Below are positions 1-5,568 of a DNA stretch of 10,244 nt, one piece after another. Position numbers and translations under genes: made by a program. Each line of letters begins with the position of its first letter. Within the stretch, counting starts at the first letter, position 1. Below the pieces are notes generated by a model that saw only the letters and a program-made list of their open reading frames with translations, did no database searches and had not been told where the DNA came from. The stretch comes from Proteiniphilum sp. UBA4084. GTDB taxonomy: Bacteria; Bacteroidota; Bacteroidia; Bacteroidales; Dysgonomonadaceae. The DNA lies in NCBI GenBank assembly GCA_002383605.1, contig DFYK01000010.1, positions 4,815 through 15,058 of the forward strand, in the 5' to 3' direction.

Positions 1-1485
1 TACATCATGAGCGATGATCATGCTTATCAGGCGATCAGCGCTTACGGACACGGATTGAACCAGACACCCAACATCGACCGGCTGGCGGAAGAGGGAGCCA
101 TGTTCACCCGCTCCACCGTCACCAACTCCATCAGCGCACCCAGCAGGGCTGTGCTTCTCACCGGGAAACATAGTTTTGTAAACGGGAAAGTGGACAACCT
201 GCAACCCTTCGACTGGGATCAGCCCAACTTTCCAAAGCTGATGCAGGCAAACGGATACCAGACGGCGATGATCGGAAAGATACACCTCGATGGCATTCCA
301 CAGGGCTTCGATTACTCCATGGTACTGCCCGGTCAGGGTGAGTATTATAACCCAGACTTTCTTATAGATGGCAAAAGAGTGCGAAAAGAAGGCTATTGCA
401 CCGACATCATCACAGAAGAGACACTCGACTGGTTAAAAAACAGACGCGACCCCAATAAACCGTTCTGCGTGCTCTATCATCAGAAAGCGCCCCACCGCAA
501 CTGGCAACCAGCGCCAGAGTACCTGACACTATATGACGATGTGACCTTTGAACCGCCTGCAACCTTCTTCGACAATTACGAAGGACGGGGCACCGCCGCC
601 AAAGAACAGGAGATGCAGATACATGGACATGCAAAATGGGGACACGACTTCAAGATGATCGTCGATCCAAATGGTGACAGCACCGGATTCTATAACCAGT
701 TAAAACGGTTTACACCCCAACAGCGTGCCGACTGGCTTGCCTCCTATACACCCAAAAACGAGGCGTTTAAAGCCAACTACCCCCAAATGACCGATGAAGA
801 GATCGCGCGCTGGAAATACAACCGCTATATCAAAGATTACCTGCGCACCATCAAGTCGGTTGACGACGGCGTGGGCGAACTGCTCGATTATCTGGAAGAA
901 TCAGGCCTGGCAGAAAACACCATTGTTGTGTACACTTCCGACCAGGGTTTTTACCTGGGTGAACATGGCTGGTTCGACAAGCGGTTCATGTATGAGGAAT
1001 CATTCAGAACTCCCTTGCTGATTCGCTATCCCAAAGAGATAAAAGCAGGTACCGTAATCGATAAACTGGTACAGAACCTCGACTTTGCCCCCACCCTCCT
1101 CGACTATGCCGGCATTGAGGTCCCAAAAGATATGCAGGGTGAATCGTTCCGCAAGCTTGTTGCCGGAAAAACAGATCAGTGGCGTGATGCGGTCTATTAC
1201 ACCTACTACGAATACCCCGCGGAACACATGGTAAAAAGGCATTATGGCATTTCCACAGACCGCTATAAGTTGATACATTTTTACTATGATGTGGATGAGT
1301 GGGAGATGTACGACCTGAAAGCAGATCCGAAAGAAATGTCAAACATTTATGACAACCCTGCCTATGCGGAAGTACGGAAAAACCTCCACAAAAGGCTTGA
1401 AGAACTGCGGACACAGTATGGAGACAGCGACGAACTGAATGATCGGTATCTGAAACAATTTCTCGAGCACAAGAGCAGGGAATGA
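1..1485 (+). CDS. Exported Ser-type sulfatase (GlcNAc-6-sulfatase-like), 5' end outside window
   Basis: Family S1 sulfatase (alkaline phosphatase fold) that hydrolyses sulfate esters, probably on host or algal glycans in the periplasm. The frame is open from base 1 and the first visible residues (Tyr-Ile-Met-Ser-Asp-Asp-His) are the usual first beta strand, so the true start and signal peptide lie upstream; the ATG at 7 is internal. Numbering from that Met: Asp3 and Asp4 (calcium ligands), the sulfatase signature SAPSR at 43-47 with Ser43 as the formylglycine precursor, Lys91 and His93, Lys160 and His163, metal ligands Asp312-Gln313, and Lys325. The signature starts with Ser, not Cys, so maturation should need an anaerobic radical-SAM maturase (anSME). 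Residues about 390-480 look like the DUF4976 C-terminal domain. The GEYYNPDF and FDKRFMYEESFRTPL segments resemble S1_11 / 'mucin-desulfating' enzymes; that substrate is inference. No clear terminator follows it. Confidence 0.93.
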   Translation, partial: YIMSDDHAYQAISAYGHGLNQTPNIDRLAEEGAMFTRSTVTNSISAPSRAVLLTGKHSFVNGKVDNLQPFDWDQPNFPKLMQANGYQTAMIGKIHLDGIPQGFDYSMVLPGQGEYYNPDFLIDGKRVRKEGYCTDIITEETLDWLKNRRDPNKPFCVLYHQKAPHRNWQPAPEYLTLYDDVTFEPPATFFDNYEGRGTAAKEQEMQIHGHAKWGHDFKMIVDPNGDSTGFYNQLKRFTPQQRADWLASYTPKNEAFKANYPQMTDEEIARWKYNRYIKDYLRTIKSVDDGVGELLDYLEESGLAENTIVVYTSDQGFYLGEHGWFDKRFMYEESFRTPLLIRYPKEIKAGTVIDKLVQNLDFAPTLLDYAGIEVPKDMQGESFRKLVAGKTDQWRDAVYYTYYEYPAEHMVKRHYGISTDRYKLIHFYYDVDEWEMYDLKADPKEMSNIYDNPAYAEVRKNLHKRLEELRTQYGDSDELNDRYLKQFLEHKSRE

Positions 1486-1580
1486 ATCAAAGACAGGATC
1501 ACCATGGGATTTCCGGGAAAAATTATACCCGCCTTATATGGAACAGATTATTTCACCGGAATAGGATTATAATTCAGACA

Positions 1581-1597
1581 AAAATAAGCATTATTTT
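1581..1597. repeat. AT-only inverted repeat upstream of the thr promoter
   Basis: Perfect 7-bp arms AAAATAA and TTATTTT around the 3-base spacer GCA, followed by CATTTTATC. It overlaps the proposed -33 element of the thrA promoter. It could be a weak terminator for the sulfatase, an operator, or simply chance in AT-rich DNA. The AU-only stem argues against an efficient terminator. Confidence 0.35.
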
Positions 1598-1625
1598 CAT
1601 TTTATCAATTATTCCGCTATCTTTG
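1595..1625 (+). promoter_or_regulatory. Bacteroidota-type promoter of the thr operon
   Basis: TATCTTTG at 1618-1625 is an exact match to the -7 consensus TAnnTTTG of the Bacteroidota primary sigma factor. TTTC at 1595-1598 is one base off the -33 element TTTG, with 19 bp between the two boxes, which is a normal spacing. Transcription should start about 7 bases after the -7 box, near 1632, and would cover the leader ORF and thrA-apgM-thrC. The match is by eye; no transcript data were available. Confidence 0.65.
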
Positions 1626-1644
1626 CATCAAATTCACATCACAG

Positions 1645-1719
1645 ATGTTCGAAATGCAGAGATTGTATTCAACATACTTCACCACTCCTATGACCATGAC
1701 CCCTTGGGGGGTTATGTAA
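1645..1719 (+). CDS. Candidate Thr/Met-rich leader peptide (24 codons)
   Basis: ATG at 1645 opens a 24-codon frame ending at TAA 1717-1719, about 13 nt after the predicted transcription start. Thr codons are at 1672 (ACA), 1681 (ACC), 1684 (ACT), 1693 (ACC) and 1699 (ACC); Met codons are at 1645, 1654, 1690, 1696 and 1714. The core reads TTPMTMTP. Five Thr and five Met in 24 residues is far above usual use, and both amino acids are end products of the aspartate pathway that thrA serves. The last codons form a stable hairpin (1695-1716). The position and composition fit an attenuation leader like thrL of enterobacteria, though the sequence is not similar to it. Its start is preceded by CAAATTCACA, the same ten bases found before the thrA start. 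An alternative start is ATG 1654 or 1690. This is an inference from layout; chance cannot be excluded. Confidence 0.5.
   Translation: MFEMQRLYSTYFTTPMTMTPWGVM
1695..1716 (+). promoter_or_regulatory. Strong hairpin over the end of the thr leader ORF
   Basis: The arms CATGACCCC (1695-1703) and GGGGTTATG (1708-1716) form nine pairs, one of them G-U, around the loop TTGG. The 5' arm contains the Thr codon at 1699 and the Met codon at 1696; the 3' arm ends just before the leader stop. A ribosome stalled on the Thr codons at 1693 or 1699, or terminating at 1717, would keep this hairpin open, whereas an untranslated RNA would fold it. It is followed by TAAATTTT, so it is not a standard intrinsic terminator. 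It may act as a pause hairpin. Confidence 0.55.
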
Positions 1720-1735
1720 ATTTTCACATCCGCTC

Positions 1736-1751
1736 GGCAGCGTTGCCTGCC
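1736..1751 (+). promoter_or_regulatory. Small GC-rich hairpin in the thr leader
   Basis: GGCAG (1736-1740) pairs with CTGCC (1747-1751) across six bases. Competing 4-bp pairings exist in the same spot (CGCT 1731-1734 with AGCG 1739-1742; GGCA 1736-1739 with TGCC 1744-1747), so the exact fold is uncertain. It sits between the leader hairpin and the AU-rich hairpin at 1754-1775. Confidence 0.35.
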
Positions 1752-1753
1752 CT

Positions 1754-1775
1754 TTGCAAACCGACCGTTTTGCAA
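1754..1775 (+). promoter_or_regulatory. AU-rich hairpin in the thr leader, mutually exclusive with an upstream pairing
   Basis: TTGCAAA (1754-1760) and TTTGCAA (1769-1775) form a perfect 7-bp stem with an 8-base loop. Its last two bases also belong to AATTTACA (1774-1781), which is the exact complement of TGTAAATT (1715-1722) at the end of the leader ORF. The two pairings therefore compete. A run of six T lies at 1789-1794, 13 nt after the stem, too far for a normal intrinsic terminator. Confidence 0.35.
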
Positions 1776-1802
1776 TTTACAATTCACATTTTTTGATTTA
1801 AC

Positions 1803-1818
1803 ACCGTTTCTGAACGGT
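1803..1818 (+). promoter_or_regulatory. Perfect inverted repeat just upstream of the thrA start
   Basis: ACCGTT (1803-1808) and AACGGT (1813-1818) around TCTG form a 6-bp stem that ends 20 nt before the thrA ATG and is followed by AAAAAACAAA, the A-rich stretch where Bacteroidota ribosomes usually bind. The 3' arm can also pair with a second copy of ACCGTT at 1764-1769. It could control access to the start of thrA or be an operator; it lacks a U-tract and is not a terminator. Confidence 0.4.
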
Positions 1819-1838
1819 AAAAAACAAATTCACACGCG

Positions 1839-4283
1839 ATGAAAGTGATGAAATTCGGAGGTACTTCCGTGGGAAGTCCCGATAGTTTGAAGTTGGTGAA
1901 AAGCATTGTTGAAAATGAACAGGAACCGGTTATCGTGGTTGTTTCGGCACTGAACGGTGTCACGGATCGTCTTCTTCTGGCTGCCGATTTTGCACGCAAC
2001 AACAACTCAGGATATAAACCGCTGTTGGATGAAATTATTGCCCGCCATGAGGAGATCATCGAAAAGCTGATTACCTCGCCCGCTGATAAAGAGGAGGTGG
2101 TGCAAAAAACACAACAGTTGTTCGATGATCTGCGCAATATCCTGCGCGGCGTATTCCTGATAGGCGATCTCTCCCAAAAAACATCCGACAAGATTGTGAG
2201 TTACGGCGAGCGACTCTCCTCATTCATTGTCGGCAAGGTCATCGAAGGCGCCCAATTGTATGACGCCACACAATTCATCAAGACAAACAAGCAATTCAGT
2301 AGCCACATACCCGATCTGGCACGTTCCAACGAAATGATCAGGAAAACCTTTTCAGAGATGCCTCCACCCCATGTGGCTGTCGTACCGGGCTTCATCTCAT
2401 CAAGCTGTGAGAACAACGACATCACCAACCTCGGTCGCGGCGGATCGGACTACACTGCAGCCATCATTGCCGCAGCGCTCAATGCCACGGTACTGGAAAT
2501 ATGGACCGATGTGAACGGGTTTATGACAGCCGACCCAAAGATCATCAACTCTGCTTATGTGATTGATGAGTTGTCTTTCACGGAGGCCATTGAACTTTCC
2601 AACTTCGGAGCAAAAGTGATCTATCCACCCACCATCTTCCCCGTTTATCACAAGAATATCCCCATATATGTCAGGAACACTTTCCATCCGGAAGAGAAGG
2701 GAACACTGATACGCAACATCAAGCCCACCCGCAACGGAAAGATCATCAAAGGCATTTCCTCCATCAACGACACGGCGCTCATTACTATTCAGGGACTGGG
2801 CATGGTGGGCGTGATTGGTGTAAACAAAAGAATCTTCTCCGCACTCGCGGATAATGGCATCAGCGTTTTTATTGTCTCCCAGGCTTCTTCCGAAAACAGC
2901 ACCTCCATCGGTGTCCGCTCACAGGACGCAGTGTTGTCGCAAAAAGTACTCAACAAGGAATTCGCGCACGAGATCGCCATGGGCAGCATCAACGAGATCA
3001 TGGTCGAGTATGACCTGGCCACCATCGCCATCGTGGGACAGAACATGAAGCATGTACCCGGTATTGCCGGCAAGTTTTTTGGCGCATTGGGGAGAAACGG
3101 CATCAGCGTGATCGCCCTGGCACAGGGAGCAGGCGAAACCAATATCTCCTGCGTAATAGCCCGTTCCGATCTGAAGAAATCACTCAATGTCATCCATGAC
3201 TCCTTTTTCCTGTCGCCCTACCAGGAGTTGAATCTGTTTGTGATTGGCACGGGAACAGTAGGTGGAAAGCTGCTGGAACAAATCAGGCAGCAACAAGGCA
3301 CGCTCAAGGAACAAAATAAGCTCAGAATCAACATCGTGGGGATTGCCAACGGACGCAAGGCACTCTTCACCCGCGAGGGCATCCCGCTTGAAGAATACTT
3401 TGAGAATCTGATGACAAACGGCCAGAAGAGCTCACCTGAGCTTATCCGCGACGAGATTCTGAAGATGAACATTTTCAATTCGGTGGTGGTCGACTGTACC
3501 GCAAGCCCCCACATTGCTGCGCTATACGATGAGTTGATGGCCCGGAACATTTCCGTGGTCACGGCCAACAAGATTGCCGCCTCCTCCGATTATGAGAACT
3601 ATCGTCACCTGAAAGAAACAGCCCGGAAGGCAGGCGTGAAATTCCTCTTCGAAACGAATGTAGGTGCCGGATTGCCCATCATCAACACGATGAATTCTCT
3701 GATTAACTCTGGCGACCGGATTGTCAAGCTCGAAGCAGTACTTTCGGGAACATTGAATTTTATTTTTAATACGCTGAGTGAGGAGATTCCATTCAGTAGG
3801 ACGGTGAAGATGGCTGTGGAGGCTCAGTTTGCCGAACCCGATCCGCGAATCGACCTCAGCGGCCTCGATGTAACCCGCAAACTGGTGATCCTCTCCAGGG
3901 AAGCCGGCGCCCGCGTGAACCAGTCCGACGTACATAAAAACCTGTTTGTACCCCAGAAATATTTTGAAGGTTCACTCGAAGAATTCTGGCAGACCATCTC
4001 CGAGCTCGACACTTCATTTGAAGCGCGCCGGAAGGAGCTGGCAAAAGATGGCAAGAAACTGCGTTTCGTGGCTTCCTACGACAAGGGTGTCTGTGAAGTG
4101 GGACTTCGGGAAGTGGAACAGGGACATCCTTTTTACGACCTTGAAGGGAGCAACAACATCATCATGATCACCACCGAACGCTACAACGAATACCCGATGG
4201 TCATCAAGGGCTACGGTGCCGGCGCTACGGTTACCGCTGCAGGGGTCTTTTCAGACATTATCTCCATCGCTAACATCAGATAA
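1839..4283 (+). CDS. thrA: Bifunctional aspartokinase / homoserine dehydrogenase
   Basis: Cytoplasmic fusion enzyme catalysing the first and third steps from aspartate towards threonine and methionine (aspartate to aspartyl phosphate; aspartate semialdehyde to homoserine). Its 814 residues compare with about 820 in E. coli ThrA. The kinase domain (about 1-300) has KFGGTS at 5-10, GRGGSDYT at 199-206 and DVNGFMTADP at 224-233. Two ACT-like regulatory repeats follow at about 313-385 and 393-460. The dehydrogenase domain has the nucleotide-binding GTGTVG at 470-475, ETNVGAGLP at 605-613, SGTLNF at 636-641, and the active-site region Asp668, Asp672, Asp677 and Lys681. The start MKVMKFGG is the standard beginning of aspartokinases. 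The ACT repeats imply feedback control by threonine, a family property not tested here. It is the first gene of the thr operon; the stop is 3 nt before the apgM start, so translation is probably coupled. The promoter and leader features upstream may add attenuation. Confidence 0.98.
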   Translation: MKVMKFGGTSVGSPDSLKLVKSIVENEQEPVIVVVSALNGVTDRLLLAADFARNNNSGYKPLLDEIIARHEEIIEKLITSPADKEEVVQKTQQLFDDLRNILRGVFLIGDLSQKTSDKIVSYGERLSSFIVGKVIEGAQLYDATQFIKTNKQFSSHIPDLARSNEMIRKTFSEMPPPHVAVVPGFISSSCENNDITNLGRGGSDYTAAIIAAALNATVLEIWTDVNGFMTADPKIINSAYVIDELSFTEAIELSNFGAKVIYPPTIFPVYHKNIPIYVRNTFHPEEKGTLIRNIKPTRNGKIIKGISSINDTALITIQGLGMVGVIGVNKRIFSALADNGISVFIVSQASSENSTSIGVRSQDAVLSQKVLNKEFAHEIAMGSINEIMVEYDLATIAIVGQNMKHVPGIAGKFFGALGRNGISVIALAQGAGETNISCVIARSDLKKSLNVIHDSFFLSPYQELNLFVIGTGTVGGKLLEQIRQQQGTLKEQNKLRINIVGIANGRKALFTREGIPLEEYFENLMTNGQKSSPELIRDEILKMNIFNSVVVDCTASPHIAALYDELMARNISVVTANKIAASSDYENYRHLKETARKAGVKFLFETNVGAGLPIINTMNSLINSGDRIVKLEAVLSGTLNFIFNTLSEEIPFSRTVKMAVEAQFAEPDPRIDLSGLDVTRKLVILSREAGARVNQSDVHKNLFVPQKYFEGSLEEFWQTISELDTSFEARRKELAKDGKKLRFVASYDKGVCEVGLREVEQGHPFYDLEGSNNIIMITTERYNEYPMVIKGYGAGATVTAAGVFSDIISIANIR

Positions 4284-4286
4284 AAA

Positions 4287-5507
4287 ATGACGCCAAAAAA
4301 TATCATCATTCTGGGCGACGGCATGGCAGACGAACCCATCGCCTCCCTGGGAAACAAAACCCCGATGCAGGCCGCCGATACCCCCTATATGGATTTACTC
4401 GCCCAAAAGGGGAGAAGCGGTTTGTTGAACACGGTTCCCGATGGTTTTGCACCGGGCAGCGAGATTGCCAACCTCTCGGTACTGGGATACGATGTTCCTT
4501 CGGTATATGAAGGACGCGGCGTACTGGAAGCAGCCAGCATGGGTGTGGATATCCTACCGGGAGAGATGGCCATGCGATGCAACCTGGTATGCATTGAGGG
4601 CGACCTGATTAAAAACCATTCAGCAGGACATGTCTCTACTGCCGAGGCAGCCGAGCTGATCAGTTTTCTTCAGGAGCGACTGGGAAACGATATCTTCAGC
4701 TTTCATCCGGGTGTCTCTTATCGGCACCTGTTAAAAATGAAAGGCGGCGACAAGCGGTTACAATGCACTCCCCCGCACGATATTCCGGAACATCCCTTCC
4801 GTCCCAACCTCATTCAGGCAGGCAGCAAAGAGGCAGAGAGTACAGCTGTTGCGTTGAATGAGCTGATTCTCGCCTCACAGGAGTTGCTGCGCAATCATCC
4901 GGTCAACCGCAAAAGAATCGCTGCAGGAAAAGATCCGGCGAACAGCATCTGGCCCTGGTCGCCCGGTTATCGCCCTCAAATGAAACCGCTCACAGAGCTC
5001 TACCCCATCAGAAGCGGAGCAGTCATCTCGGCAGTAGACCTGATCCGTGGCATTGGTGTATACGCCGGACTGGAAGTAATCATGGTCGAGGGAGCTACCG
5101 GACTCTACGACACCAACTACGAGGGCAAAGCAAGGGCCGCACTCGATGCGTTGAAGGAAAAAGATTTCGTCTACCTCCACATTGAGGCCAGCGATGAAGC
5201 GGGCCATGAAGGCGACGTGCCACTGAAGGTGAAAACAATTGAGTATCTCGATGCCCGCATTGTGAAGACCATTTATGAAGAAATCCTCACATGGGACGTG
5301 CCGGTCACCATCACCATTCTGCCCGATCACCCCACTCCCTGTGCCATCCGCACCCACACCCGCGATGCCATCCCCTTCCTGATCTGGCACAAGGGAATTG
5401 AGCCCGACAGCGTGCAGACCTATGACGAGTTTTCCGCACGTAAGGGTAGCTATGGCCTGCTACAGGGCAACCAACTTATGGAAACAATATTCAAAGTTGA
5501 TCGCTGA
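4287..5507 (+). CDS. apgM: ApgM-like phosphoglycerate mutase family protein, probable homoserine kinase
   Basis: Member of the 2,3-bisphosphoglycerate-independent (archaeal-type) phosphoglycerate mutase family of the alkaline phosphatase superfamily, 406 residues. Metal-site and nucleophile candidates: Asp11 in LGDGMAD, Ser58 in PGSEIANLSVLGYD, Asp303, His307 and Asp310 in ASDEAGHEGD, Asp347-His348 in LPDHP, and His357. No GHMP-type homoserine kinase (ThrB) lies in the operon; this protein takes its place between thrA and thrC. The family model TIGR02535 is described as 'proposed homoserine kinase' for this arrangement. The likely role is therefore phosphorylation of homoserine to O-phosphohomoserine, the ThrC substrate; true mutase activity in glycolysis is the alternative. 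The fold assignment is firm; the substrate is inferred from gene order. The start is 3 nt after the thrA stop. The stop codon lies in a GATCGCTGATC stretch that resembles the repeats in the following gap. Confidence 0.93.
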   Translation: MTPKNIIILGDGMADEPIASLGNKTPMQAADTPYMDLLAQKGRSGLLNTVPDGFAPGSEIANLSVLGYDVPSVYEGRGVLEAASMGVDILPGEMAMRCNLVCIEGDLIKNHSAGHVSTAEAAELISFLQERLGNDIFSFHPGVSYRHLLKMKGGDKRLQCTPPHDIPEHPFRPNLIQAGSKEAESTAVALNELILASQELLRNHPVNRKRIAAGKDPANSIWPWSPGYRPQMKPLTELYPIRSGAVISAVDLIRGIGVYAGLEVIMVEGATGLYDTNYEGKARAALDALKEKDFVYLHIEASDEAGHEGDVPLKVKTIEYLDARIVKTIYEEILTWDVPVTITILPDHPTPCAIRTHTRDAIPFLIWHKGIEPDSVQTYDEFSARKGSYGLLQGNQLMETIFKVDR

Positions 5508-5531
5508 TCACCAAAACATTTCTCCAACAGA

Positions 5532-5566
5532 GCTGACAGCTGATCGCTGAAAGCTGAAAGCTAAAA
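5532..5566 (+). repeat. Degenerate 7-bp tandem repeat between apgM and thrC
   Basis: Five consecutive heptamers fill the space before thrC: GCTGACA, GCTGATC, GCTGAAA, GCTGAAA, GCTAAAA, ending 2 nt before the thrC ATG. A further GCTGATC occurs at 5503-5509, across the apgM stop codon. The last unit supplies the A-rich stretch expected at a Bacteroidota ribosome-binding site. Changes in unit number would alter the gap between the two genes without changing either protein. No hairpin or U-tract makes it a terminator. Confidence 0.75.
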
Positions 5567-5568
5567 AC

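Larger units (their letters stand above)
1486..1838. other. 353-bp intergenic and leader region upstream of thrA
   Basis: AT-rich stretch between the sulfatase stop and the thrA start. In order it holds: about 95 bp with no recognisable element, an AT-only inverted repeat (1581-1597), a TAnnTTTG promoter (1595-1625), a short ORF with many Thr and Met codons (1645-1719), a strong hairpin (1695-1716), a GC-rich small hairpin (1736-1751), an AU-rich hairpin (1754-1775), a run of six T at 1789-1794, and a perfect inverted repeat (1803-1818) about 20 nt before the thrA ATG. From the predicted transcription start near 1632 the untranslated leader of thrA would be about 205 nt, long for a biosynthetic operon without leader control. 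Confidence 0.75.

Noticed and set aside
1004..1414. 136-codon open frame on the - strand inside the sulfatase.
   Set aside because: Shadow of the sulfatase C-terminal domain; no recognisable features.
1514..1531. CGGG / CCCG inverted repeat after the sulfatase, considered as its terminator.
   Set aside because: Only four pairs with a 10-base loop and no U-tract on the + strand.
1789..1794. T6 run before thrA, considered as an intrinsic terminator U-tract.
   Set aside because: No stable stem ends within a few bases upstream; the nearest (1754-1775) is 13 nt away.
1482..1796. Open frame of 104 codons overlapping the sulfatase stop by 4 bases (ATGA).
   Set aside because: It runs through the thr promoter and leader structures, has no recognisable domain, and its composition (many Ile, His, Asn) fits random translation of AT-rich DNA.
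4875..5390. 171-codon open frame on the - strand inside apgM.
   Set aside because: Antisense shadow of a gene with conserved metal-binding motifs; no start context or domain of its own.
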